Source: PFL25 sp046260155
GTDB lineage: Bacteria; Chloroflexota; Anaerolineae; Anaerolineales; UBA4823
DNA: 64,000 bases
Assembly: GCA_046260155.1 (NCBI GenBank)
Contig: JBJYXV010000065.1
Location: forward strand, 1-64,000
Direction of reading: 5' to 3'
Of the stretch, positions 27,713 to 35,663 are shown one piece after another. Made by a program: the position numbers and the translations under genes. The notes under the pieces were generated by a model. That model saw nothing but the letters and a program-made list of their open reading frames with translations. It had not been told where the DNA came from and made no database searches. Position 1 is the stretch's first letter. Each line of letters starts with the position of its first letter.

Positions 27713-28531
27713 TCAATCCAAACCAAATTTCGCTGCGACTTTATCTGGATCTGCCTGTGTTTTAACTACTTCCTTGAGCGCATCAAGGAAACGCTCAGGT
27801 TGGTTCGCCTGGACCACATTTCGGCCAAAGACGACCCCGCGCGCACCAGCGCGCACAGCAGAGGCAGCCAGCTGTAATGCATCCTTCTCATGCGGGGTTT
27901 TCTTCGCTCCCAGGGCAAGAATGGGTATGGGTGTCCCAGCTGTGACCTCTTCAAATTTTTCACCTGTGTAGAAGGTTTTAACAGCATCCACACCCAGCTC
28001 GGCAACAATCCGGCACCCGATGCGTACAGTTTCATGCAGGTCTACCGGATTGGCATCATCCCCCCCGGTGGGAAATACTTCCCCGATTAATGGGATGCCA
28101 AGTTTATTCTTTTCGTTGATAAATCGGGATAACACCTCCACATTCTTGGCATCTTCTTGCTGATCAGGGTTTTGCAAGGTCAAACTGGCGATCACGACAT
28201 CGGCTCCATGAGCGACCGCATCTTCAACCGAAAGCATGGGCACGCTGTGGGAATGTGAATAATCCCAGATCGATAAATAATTCGATGCAAAGTTCAGGCG
28301 CAGGATCATCGCTGGAGCACCGCGCTGCTCAAATACGCTGGAACAATGGGCAGCCGCACCCGGAGCCAACAGGATTGCATCCGCTCCGCCAAGTGCTCTG
28401 ACCGTTTCCGGCAGGTTGATCATCCCTGCCAGTGGGCCAAAATAAAGACCATGATCAATGGCGACGACAACTGCATTCTGCCCTCCGGAGAACAGGCGAG
28501 ACAATCTTACTTTTTCCCCTATAGTCGACAT
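27713..28531 (-). CDS. Class I aldolase, DhnA/FbaB/LsrF type (272 aa)
   Basis: A TIM-barrel Schiff-base aldolase. AIDHGLYFGPL near the N-terminus, the strand VDAVKTFYTG with candidate Schiff-base Lys185, and the C-terminal phosphate-binding GARGVVFGRNVVQ are typical of DhnA-type fructose-bisphosphate, LsrF and related enzymes. AAAGGAG precedes the ATG by five bases. It is the first gene of the minus-strand unit aldolase - M24 protein - isomerase-like protein and is divergent from the DeoR gene at 28863. It probably cleaves a ketose phosphate made by the FGGY kinase; inference. Confidence 0.86.
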   Translation of the reverse strand: MSTIGEKVRLSRLFSGGQNAVVVAIDHGLYFGPLAGMINLPETVRALGGADAILLAPGAAAHCSSVFEQRGAPAMILRLNFASNYLSIWDYSHSHSVPMLSVEDAVAHGADVVIASLTLQNPDQQEDAKNVEVLSRFINEKNKLGIPLIGEVFPTGGDDANPVDLHETVRIGCRIVAELGVDAVKTFYTGEKFEEVTAGTPIPILALGAKKTPHEKDALQLAASAVRAGARGVVFGRNVVQANQPERFLDALKEVVKTQADPDKVAAKFGLD

Positions 28532-28757
28532 GGTGAACTCCTTTTATCTGAATTAATAGAAGCATCCGGCGATTCAAGTTAGGATCAACTCGACAGCTTA
28601 ATGATGCGACAAATTTATGAAATCAAGCAGCCCGAATCCAGGCACTTTCGCACCGCTTCGGGAGATCTTTCGATTGAACCTTGCTCCACTTATCAATCTG
28701 TCCATAATCCTCCATAAATCTATCGATTCCGATCGTTTTGTTCACATTCGTAAGAAA

Positions 28758-28786
28758 TTGACACCTTAATCGAAACATATTATAAT
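28758..28786 (+). promoter_or_regulatory. Consensus sigma-70 promoter of the DeoR-dehydrogenase operon
   Basis: TTGACA (28758-28763) and TATAAT (28781-28786) match the consensus exactly with a 17-base spacer. Transcription would begin near 28793, about 70 bases before the DeoR start. The AT-rich leader between may hold the operator. The rest of the 331-base gap between the divergent genes (28532-28862) shows no coding sequence. Confidence 0.8.
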
Positions 28787-28862
28787 GCTTTAATTCAAAT
28801 TTAATAACAATTTCGTTCATTTTTACCTGACTAATTCTACACCAGATTGGAAAACTTATCAG

Positions 28863-29648
28863 ATGAGTCTGATTACTGCGGAGCGGCGTGCCCAAATTAT
28901 CGAGGAGCTCAACCACCATCAGATGGTCAAAGTGGCTGAGTTGAGCGATAACTTCGGCGTTTCGGAAGTATCGATCCGCCGCGATTTGCAGTATCTCGAA
29001 AATCTGGGCGTTCTCAAGCGGGTCCACGGTGGTGCCGTGGCGAGATCCCGGGCTACATTTGCGGATATGTATGCAATGCGCATAAACCGCAACCGGGAAA
29101 AGAAGGAAAATATTGCCCGGGTTGCCACGGAAATGATCTCAGGTGGCAATCACATCATTCTCGATTCAGGTACCACCACCTGGAGCATCGCCCGCATTAT
29201 CAAGGATACGAGCCTGGCGAACGAGAATTTAACCGTCATAACAGCCTCACTGCCCATCGTCCAGGAGCTGGAACAAAATCCTGCCGTAAATATCATTTTC
29301 CTGGGAGGGGTATACCTGCCTGAACACAAGATTTCTGTCGGTCCACAGACCCTGGAGCAGCTAAAACACCTGCATGCGGACAAAATATTCCTCGGGACCG
29401 ATGGCTTGACCTTTTCGCAGGGTCTGACCACAGCCAATGTGCTCGAGGCTGAGGTCGACCGGGCAATGGTCCGTGCCGCTTCAGAGGTGATCGTTGTTTC
29501 CGACTCAAGCAAGATCGGCATTATTGGGCTGGCGTCGATCATGCCGATCACCGAGATCGACAAACTGATTACCGATCAGGATGCTCCAACCGATTTTGTC
29601 TCTGAATTGAGGGAATATGGCGTCGAGGTGCTCCTTGTATCATCCTGA
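28863..29648 (+). CDS. DeoR-family transcriptional regulator (261 aa)
   Basis: Winged helix-turn-helix (RRAQIIEELNHHQ, MVKVAELSDNFGVSEVSIRR, GVLKRVHGGAV) and a DeoRC sensor domain (ILDSGTTTWSIARI, IIFLGGVYLPEH, VVSDSSKIGI). Probably a repressor responding to a sugar phosphate. It is the first gene after a consensus promoter and lies 12 bases before the dehydrogenase gene, so it likely regulates its own operon. The ribosome site is weak. Confidence 0.9.
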   Translation: MSLITAERRAQIIEELNHHQMVKVAELSDNFGVSEVSIRRDLQYLENLGVLKRVHGGAVARSRATFADMYAMRINRNREKKENIARVATEMISGGNHIILDSGTTTWSIARIIKDTSLANENLTVITASLPIVQELEQNPAVNIIFLGGVYLPEHKISVGPQTLEQLKHLHADKIFLGTDGLTFSQGLTTANVLEAEVDRAMVRAASEVIVVSDSSKIGIIGLASIMPITEIDKLITDQDAPTDFVSELREYGVEVLLVSS

Positions 29649-29660
29649 GCAGAGGTCCAA

Positions 29661-30695
29661 TTGAAAGCTGCACTCCTTTTCGGAAAAGAAGACCTGCGTA
29701 TCGAAGAGATCGGTCTACCACAGATCGAGAGCCACGGATTACTGCTGAGGATGAAGGCAGCTGGTATCTGTGGATCAGATAGCCGCATGTACTTCAACGG
29801 CCCAACGTCCCGGTATATCAATCCAGTGATCCTCGGTCATGAGCTGTGTGCCGAGGTTTACCAGGCGGGCGATTCAATAGACGAATACGCTCCTGGTGAT
29901 TTGGTGACCATCGCGCCAGTGATCCCGTGTATGCATTGCAGGTATTGTTCCAAAGGCATGGACAATATCTGCGAGCGAGCGGGTGTTGTTGGTTGCACCA
30001 TCCATGGTGGAATGGGGGAATTCATCTACATGCCCAGCCAGATGGTCCTGGCGGGTGGTGTCGTCAAGGTACCGGCCGGGTTGGACTATCATGCAGCTGC
30101 ACTTTCAGAGGTTGTCGGCTGTTGCCTGCACGGTTTACGTCAGGCAGGCATCCAGACTGGTGATCGGGTATTGATCCTGGGCAGCGGTTCCATTGGCCTT
30201 ACATTCCTCCAGCTCGTAAAATTGATGGGGGCATCTTGGGTAGGGATAACGGGCCGCCGGGAAAAACGTCGAGACCTGGCACTGGAGCTGGGTGCGGATC
30301 AGGCTGTTGAAATTCCACAAACGGATATTGTCAGCCTGTTTAAGGACAGTATCGATCTGGTCATCGTGGCCAACTCCAGCATACACGCCCTGGCAGATGG
30401 CTTCAAAGTTGCGCGGGCGGGTGGATCAATCCTGCTTTTCAGCGGCTACCTGCCCGCTTCTACGCTGGACATTGACCTAAATGACATCCACTACCGGGAA
30501 CTCCATATCCACTCCTCCATTGATTGCACGATCAAGGATTTTCAGAATGCAGTTGGTTTGCTCCCCCTGCTGCGGATGGATCAGCTGGTCACTTGTACAT
30601 ATTCTTTGGCTGAAGCCGGGGAAGCCTTTTTGCATACTCGCGATCCTGATTGTGTGAAAGTCATGTTAGAGCTCCAACCACATTCAGATGTTTAA
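29661..30695 (+). CDS. Zinc-dependent alcohol/polyol dehydrogenase (344 aa)
   Basis: Medium-chain dehydrogenase. The catalytic zinc site is visible in GICGSDSRMYF and VILGHELCAEV; the structural zinc site is CMHCRYCSKGMDNIC. The Rossmann part has ILGSGSIGLTFLQLVKLMG. The start is TTG at 29661 with AGAGG six bases upstream; the paralogue at 31338 begins KAAYLYGKEDIRLE, matching KAALLFGKEDLRIE here, which supports that start. Sorbitol, threonine and tagatose/galactitol-phosphate dehydrogenases are the closest known activities. It ends within the leader of the SIS gene. Confidence 0.88.
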   Translation: MKAALLFGKEDLRIEEIGLPQIESHGLLLRMKAAGICGSDSRMYFNGPTSRYINPVILGHELCAEVYQAGDSIDEYAPGDLVTIAPVIPCMHCRYCSKGMDNICERAGVVGCTIHGGMGEFIYMPSQMVLAGGVVKVPAGLDYHAAALSEVVGCCLHGLRQAGIQTGDRVLILGSGSIGLTFLQLVKLMGASWVGITGRREKRRDLALELGADQAVEIPQTDIVSLFKDSIDLVIVANSSIHALADGFKVARAGGSILLFSGYLPASTLDIDLNDIHYRELHIHSSIDCTIKDFQNAVGLLPLLRMDQLVTCTYSLAEAGEAFLHTRDPDCVKVMLELQPHSDV

Positions 30696-30715
30696 TGCTA
30701 CTCAGAGGAAGAAAT

Positions 30716-31330
30716 ATGGACCGGGATAAGGCATTCGACCTAGCCAGACAAACACTGCTGCAGGAGGTGGAGACTCTCCAGGCACTTGCAGGCAGCTTGG
30801 ATGACGCATTCTGGCGAGTAGCCAGCCTGCTTTCGAACTGCAACGGTATGATTTGGATCACCGCGGTCGGCACGTCAGCGGCAGTTGCAGCGCGCTTTGC
30901 CCACATATTAACCTGCTGTGGCAGTAGATCGATGTTTCTATCCCCATCCGATGGCCTGCATGGGCATACCGGTGTGATTCAAGCAGAAGATATCCTTGTC
31001 GCGATGTCACGAGGTGGTGAAACGGAAGAAGTGATCCAGATGGTCCAAATCGCGAATGATCGCAATGCGACAAGCATCGCCTTTGTGAATAACACTGACT
31101 CACGCTTGAGTCACGCATCCCATCTTATGCTCCCGATCCAGAGTTCGCACCAATATGAACTGATGGGTTACGTTGCTACGACAAGCACCGTCGCATATTC
31201 AGCTGTATGCGACGCCCTTTGCGCTGTCGTACTTGAGGTGAAAGGATATACCCCGGAGAAATTCGCCAAGACTCATCCGGGTGGTGCTGTAGGTTTGGAC
31301 CTATCATCATCAAAGCCTGATATGGAGTGA
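30716..31330 (+). CDS. SIS-domain sugar-phosphate isomerase (204 aa)
   Basis: A single SIS domain of the KpsF/GutQ type (GMIWITAVGTSAAVAARFAH, SPSDGLHGHTG, AMSRGGETEEVI, THPGGAVGL) without the usual C-terminal CBS pair. Known relatives interconvert ribulose 5-phosphate and arabinose 5-phosphate. The ATG at 30716 has AGAGGAAG just upstream; a longer reading frame would overlap the dehydrogenase and has no ribosome site. It lies between two paralogous dehydrogenases, so it probably isomerises a phosphorylated product of the same pathway. Confidence 0.86.
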   Translation: MDRDKAFDLARQTLLQEVETLQALAGSLDDAFWRVASLLSNCNGMIWITAVGTSAAVAARFAHILTCCGSRSMFLSPSDGLHGHTGVIQAEDILVAMSRGGETEEVIQMVQIANDRNATSIAFVNNTDSRLSHASHLMLPIQSSHQYELMGYVATTSTVAYSAVCDALCAVVLEVKGYTPEKFAKTHPGGAVGLDLSSSKPDME

Positions 31331-31337
31331 AAATAGA

Positions 31338-32351
31338 ATGAAAGCTGCGTATTTGTACGGTAAAGAAGATATCCGTCTGGAATCTCTCCAACTTCCAGAG
31401 ATAGAAGATCACGGCCTGGTGATCCGTATCTTAACCTGTGGTATTTGCGGATCGGACACTCGTCTGTTTTACAATGGACCTTCGGCGCGTTACATGCACC
31501 CTGTGATTCTTGGTCACGAGATCTGCGGGGAAGTTTCCGAGGTTGGGCCAGAAATTACGGATTATCAGCCGGGTGATCTGGTAAGTATAGCTCCCATCAT
31601 TCCCTGCATGCACTGCCAGGCCTGCTCACAAGGAAAAGATAACATCTGTGAGACCGCGAAGGTCATCGGCGTTAATGTGCACGGCGCGATGAGTGAGTAC
31701 ATGTATATCCCCAGCCAAATGGTCCAGGTCGGCGGGGCGGTTAAGCTTCCCGAAGGAATCTCCCATCGTGAAGCTGCCCTAGCAGAGCTGGTAGGGTGCT
31801 GTGTGCACGGCATAAGACAGATGGGTATCGAAGCCGGTGACGAGGTGCTGGTTGTTGGCGGCGGCCCGATCGGGATGACGTTCATCCAGCTGCTAAGCCT
31901 AATGGGCGCCAGGGTGACCAGCAGCGACCTGCTGCCTCGCCGCCGTGAGATGGCTGTGGAGCTGGGCGCGATCGAAGCCGTCGATCCCACCTCCATTGAT
32001 CTCAAGAGCCATTATGGTTACGCTTTCGATCGTGTGATTGTAGCGACCGCCAGCGTGCCGGCAACTGAACAAACTTTTGACCTGGTTCGAGCCGGTGGAT
32101 CGCTGCTTTTCTTTAGCGGCTATCTCAAGGGTTCAACGCTGGAAATGCAGCTTAACGATGTCCACTACCGGGAGCTTCATATCCACGGTTCGATCGATTG
32201 CACTCTCCAGGATTACCACAAAGCAGTCAGCCTGTTACCACAGATACGCATGGGTGAATTGATCACCGATGTTTACAATTTGGACAGCACGGTTGAAGGC
32301 TTTTACGCCACCCGTAAGCCTGATGCAATCAAAGTAGTGATCGAGCCGTGA
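31338..32351 (+). CDS. Zinc-dependent alcohol/polyol dehydrogenase, paralogue (337 aa)
   Basis: Same architecture as 29661-30695: GICGSDTRLFY and VILGHEICGEV for the catalytic zinc, CMHCQACSQGKDNIC for the structural zinc, VVGGGPIGMTFIQLLSLMG for NAD binding. The long shared segment YRELHIH-SIDCT in both shows a local duplication. It starts seven bases after the SIS gene. Two enzymes may act on successive hydroxyls or on stereoisomers; inference. Confidence 0.88.
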   Translation: MKAAYLYGKEDIRLESLQLPEIEDHGLVIRILTCGICGSDTRLFYNGPSARYMHPVILGHEICGEVSEVGPEITDYQPGDLVSIAPIIPCMHCQACSQGKDNICETAKVIGVNVHGAMSEYMYIPSQMVQVGGAVKLPEGISHREAALAELVGCCVHGIRQMGIEAGDEVLVVGGGPIGMTFIQLLSLMGARVTSSDLLPRRREMAVELGAIEAVDPTSIDLKSHYGYAFDRVIVATASVPATEQTFDLVRAGGSLLFFSGYLKGSTLEMQLNDVHYRELHIHGSIDCTLQDYHKAVSLLPQIRMGELITDVYNLDSTVEGFYATRKPDAIKVVIEP

Positions 32352-32402
32352 ATCACTGTTTGCAATATCCACATTCAATCATCAAACATGGAGTAATTTA
32401 AT

Positions 32403-33758
32403 ATGCCCGAAATTGAAGATGTAACTAAAAATGTAGATGCCTCATGGGTGCGGGCTATGTACGAGAACCCCTCGGAAGAGGATATGGCAGCTGGCAGGCA
32501 GGCCTTGTTGAGTGGTTCCGTAGGTGGCGAGATGCCAATCCAAATCGCCAAGGCGCGTGGCGCTTCCTTCTGGGACCAAACCGGGCGCGAATACATCGAT
32601 TGCACATCACAGGCCTGGAGCTTGAATGTCGGGGCCTGCCACCCAAAGGTAATGGCCGCAGTGAAGGAACAGTTAAACTACTTTACCCACGTGCGCACCA
32701 GCTTCGAAACCATGCCGCGCCTGATGCTCTCCAAGCGTCTGGAAGAGATCGCCCCGGGTAACTTGAATCGGGTCAATTACTGCTTACATGCCTCCAATGC
32801 CATTGAAGGTGCCATGAAACTCGCTATCCGTGAGTACCCGGATCGCAAGTTCTTCATCACTCCCTGGGATTCGTTTTCTGGGCGCACGCTGGCAGGCATT
32901 GCTTTGAGCTATCCCCACCCGTGGCCCTTCCGCGATTATACAGGCAACAAGGTGCGCGTCCCCCAGGGTTACTGTTACCGCTGTCCTTACGAACGTACCT
33001 ACCCCGAGTGTGATTTATTTTGTGTGAAGATGATGGGCAAGCATATTGAGAATGCCGTGGATGGGCAGCCTATCGCCTTCATTATGGAACCCATCGAGGC
33101 TAGCGGCGGTATGATTGATTTTCCAAAGCCTTATTACCAGGCGATTCGCAAGATGTGCGACAAATACGACATGCTTCTGATCTGGGACGAAGTACAAACG
33201 GGGTTTGGTCGCCTGGGCACAATGTTTGCCTCGGAAATGTACGAAACCGTGCCCGATATCCTGTGCTTCGGCAAGGCACTGGGAGGTGGTTTCCCAATTG
33301 CAGGGCACATCTCCCGGGATGGACTCCATGGCTTCAAACCGGGTGATCACTCCTTCACCTTCGCCCATTTCCCGGTATCGTTGGTAGCAGCAATCGCTAC
33401 GCTGAATGTTCTGGAGGAGGAAGGCCTGCTTGAGCGAGCTCAGCAAGTAGGTGCTTATTTCACCCAGAGATTGTTGGAAATGAAGGATAAATACGAGCTG
33501 ATCGGCGATGTGCGCGGGCCGGGATTAATGCTTGGCATTGAGCTGGTCTACGATAAGAAAACCAAGGAACCTGCCCGTAAAGAATCATACCAGTTCGAAG
33601 TGGAAGGCATCAAGCGTGGTGTTTTGTTTGGCAACGCCAAGTATGCTGGCATGGGAAATGTGGTCAAGATTAAACCACCCCTGGTGATCACGGACGCCCA
33701 GGCTGAGAAAGTCATGCAGGTTTTTGAGGAAATCGTCCAGGTACTAACTCCAGGATGA
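32403..33758 (+). CDS. Class III PLP aminotransferase with Cys-rich insert (451 aa)
   Basis: Fold-type I, class III (ornithine/4-aminobutyrate-type) aminotransferase. The acidic PLP site is LLIWDEVQTGFGRLG and the Schiff-base lysine is Lys291 in CFGKALGGGFPIAG. The segment GYCYRCPYERTYPECDLFC holds four cysteines; animal GABA aminotransferase carries an iron-sulfur cluster on a CxxC in a comparable place, and archaeal relatives share this pattern, so a structural metal or cluster is possible. It is 51 bases after the second dehydrogenase, on the same strand. Oxidation of a polyol followed by transamination would give an amino sugar or aminocyclitol; that pathway is inference. Confidence 0.85.
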   Translation: MPEIEDVTKNVDASWVRAMYENPSEEDMAAGRQALLSGSVGGEMPIQIAKARGASFWDQTGREYIDCTSQAWSLNVGACHPKVMAAVKEQLNYFTHVRTSFETMPRLMLSKRLEEIAPGNLNRVNYCLHASNAIEGAMKLAIREYPDRKFFITPWDSFSGRTLAGIALSYPHPWPFRDYTGNKVRVPQGYCYRCPYERTYPECDLFCVKMMGKHIENAVDGQPIAFIMEPIEASGGMIDFPKPYYQAIRKMCDKYDMLLIWDEVQTGFGRLGTMFASEMYETVPDILCFGKALGGGFPIAGHISRDGLHGFKPGDHSFTFAHFPVSLVAAIATLNVLEEEGLLERAQQVGAYFTQRLLEMKDKYELIGDVRGPGLMLGIELVYDKKTKEPARKESYQFEVEGIKRGVLFGNAKYAGMGNVVKIKPPLVITDAQAEKVMQVFEEIVQVLTPG

Positions 33759-33924
33759 TCCGGTCGACGTGAATACTGTTTCCTTAGCGGTGATTGGTAG
33801 CATGGTAAATCCATAAGCTGCACACAGTCGGAAGATCAGGCCTTTGGTAAGGTATACCGTGCCAGAAGAATTTTAGGTTTGGTACTGGTCGACATATTCC
33901 GATCCATATCATCATGGTGAATTT

Positions 33925-33978
33925 CACCGGGGGCACAGAATCCCCCGGTGCTGACACCTGGTGGGCTTGACTCCCACC
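33925..33978 (+). other. Two consecutive stable hairpins in a 3' region
   Basis: CACCGGGGG (33925-33933) pairs with CCCCCGGTG (33942-33950), nine pairs; GGTGGG (33960-33965) pairs with CCCACC (33973-33978), six pairs around a 7-base loop. GGTGA at 33916-33920 could instead pair with TCACC (33924-33928), giving a mutually exclusive fold. They lie just ahead of the terminator. Confidence 0.6.
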
Positions 33979-33987
33979 TGCACAATT

Positions 33988-34021
33988 AAAAACCTCGGAG
34001 AACTACATCCCGAGGTTTTTT
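33988..34021 (+). terminator. Rho-independent terminator, probably bidirectional
   Basis: AAAAACCTCGG (33988-33998) pairs with CCGAGGTTTTT (34010-34020) and a run of six T follows. The A-run on the other side would also serve transcription from the right. Confidence 0.85.
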
Positions 34022-34339
34022 CATATGCAAATTAATAGACAACAATTCAAATGGACCCGGGTTCGTGGATGCAAAATATCTGGTACCTGGCTGGCCCATC
34101 CCTGCTGCCGACACTGATTCAAACTGTTTAAATTGCATCTGTGCCTCTTGACTGAAGAGTTTTAACCACATTGGATCCCACCGATTTAATGCTGGTCACA
34201 TCAAAGCGTTCCTGGCCTGCCAATCCCATGCAATGCAGGCAGACAACTCGGTTATATCCTGCAAACCTTCCCGAATCCTTCATTTTTTTAGATTTTATTG
34301 ATCGACAATCGGGAAAGATTAATGAAATATTAATAATAA

Positions 34340-34368
34340 TTGACATAAAAAATATCCCATGGTACACT
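34340..34368 (+). promoter_or_regulatory. Promoter of the LacI-family gene
   Basis: TTGACA (34340-34345), 17-base spacer, TACACT (34363-34368). The start point would fall just before the operator at 34381. Confidence 0.7.
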
Positions 34369-34380
34369 GGAAATTGAAGA

Positions 34381-34394
34381 TGTTACCGATAACG
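34381..34394. promoter_or_regulatory. LacI-family operator
   Basis: TGTTACCGATAACG is a near-perfect palindrome around a central CG (GTTAyCGrTAAC), the classical LacI/GntR-type operator. A partial second copy, GCGATAACAC, follows at 34398-34407. Located just downstream of the promoter, it would block the regulator's own transcription. Confidence 0.7.
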
Positions 34395-34431
34395 GGAGCG
34401 ATAACACTCGTCTGCAGAAAGCTAATCTTAG

Positions 34432-35454
34432 ATGCAAAAAGTCACCATTAAAGATGTAGCTCAGGTTGCGGGGGTATCAACTCAAACGGTTTCGCGTGTC
34501 ATCAATTCCCGCCCAGATGTCTCCCCTAGTACGAGAGCACGCGTCCAACAGGTCATCAAAGAACTTGAATATTCTCCCAATGTAATTGCCAGAAGTTTGA
34601 GCCGCGGGCGTACCAATACCTTTGGCGTAGTTGGCTATGGGCTGAACTACTTTGGTCCTTCTAATATATTACAAGGAATTGAAAAAAAGTCTAATGAATT
34701 GGGCTTCTCGCTGATCCTGAGCTTGCTCAAGGATTTTGATAGTGTTCTGATAGATGACATTTTAAAAAACCTGCTTTCCAGACAAGTTGATGGCATTATT
34801 TGGGCAGTTCCCGGAAATGATAATTTAATCGGTGAGCTCTCGGAGAAATTCAGGGAGATTTCTATCCCTGTGGTCTACCTGAATAAAATACAAACACAAC
34901 ACGAAGCTGTAGTTGCTCTGGACAATCGATTAGGAGGAAGAATCGCCACCCAACACCTGCTGGAAGAGGGATACCAGTGCATTGGGATCATCACTGGACC
35001 CACAGATTGGTGGGAAGCACAGGAACGCGAATCGGGTTGGCGGGAAGTAATTACAGAGGCAGGCCTTGATAACTCAAACCAAGTAATTGTTAATGGTGAT
35101 TGGAGCGCTGCCAGTGGAGAAGCTGGACTCCACAATTTGCTGGCAAAGTCGCCTGATATCGATGCAGTCTTCATCAGCAACGACCAGATGGCACTTGGAG
35201 CGCTGAAGGCATCGCGACATCTTGGCATTAATGTCCCATATGAATTAGGAATTGTAGGCTTCGATGACATTCCAGAAGCTGAATATTTTTATCCTCCAAT
35301 AAGCACCATTCGCCAGAATGCAGAGTTGTTGGGAGCTATGGCGGTTGACCAGATGAGCAATATGATTCGTGCTGGTGAAGATGGTCGAGATTATGACGCA
35401 GACATCATCTGGGTGACACCAAAATTGATCATTAGGAATAGTTCACTTCGATAA
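34432..35454 (+). CDS. LacI-family transcriptional regulator (340 aa)
   Basis: The N-terminal helix-turn-helix with hinge (TIKDVAQVAGVSTQTVSRVI, YSPNVIARSLSRG) is followed by a periplasmic-binding-protein-like sensor domain (FGVVGYGLNYFG, IGIITGPTDWWEAQ, VGFDDIPEAEYFYPP). The length is normal. It is followed by kinase, epimerase and isomerase genes, so it is probably the arabinose-locus repressor. The ribosome site is weak. Confidence 0.92.
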   Translation: MQKVTIKDVAQVAGVSTQTVSRVINSRPDVSPSTRARVQQVIKELEYSPNVIARSLSRGRTNTFGVVGYGLNYFGPSNILQGIEKKSNELGFSLILSLLKDFDSVLIDDILKNLLSRQVDGIIWAVPGNDNLIGELSEKFREISIPVVYLNKIQTQHEAVVALDNRLGGRIATQHLLEEGYQCIGIITGPTDWWEAQERESGWREVITEAGLDNSNQVIVNGDWSAASGEAGLHNLLAKSPDIDAVFISNDQMALGALKASRHLGINVPYELGIVGFDDIPEAEYFYPPISTIRQNAELLGAMAVDQMSNMIRAGEDGRDYDADIIWVTPKLIIRNSSLR

Positions 35455-35663
35455 AAACATTTACAGTGATCCCCAGCAGCGATATGCACTTGTAGAAGAT
35501 CTAGATGTACAGAGCAAATATTGTGATTGAAATTGATTTAGGAATACGACTGGAGCGCATACAGATCGTTGATTTGGCTAATCGCTCTGATAGGCTGGCA
35601 ATCACGCATAAATACACCAGCAGCAAGAGACAAGAACTATCCCTTCCAATATGGGAGTAGAAC

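Larger units (their letters stand above)
33759..34431. other. 673-base gap with stacked hairpins, terminator, promoter and operator
   Basis: No reading frame here is convincing. The left half is probably the 3' end of the dehydrogenase/aminotransferase transcript; the right half is the control region of the LacI gene. Individual elements are listed separately. Confidence 0.6.

Noticed and set aside
33820..33985. tRNA-like (selenocysteine tRNA-like) sequence: GGAAGATC and a T-arm-like hairpin CTTGACT
   Set aside because: No complementary acceptor stem or anticodon arm can be formed; the T-loop breaks conserved positions.
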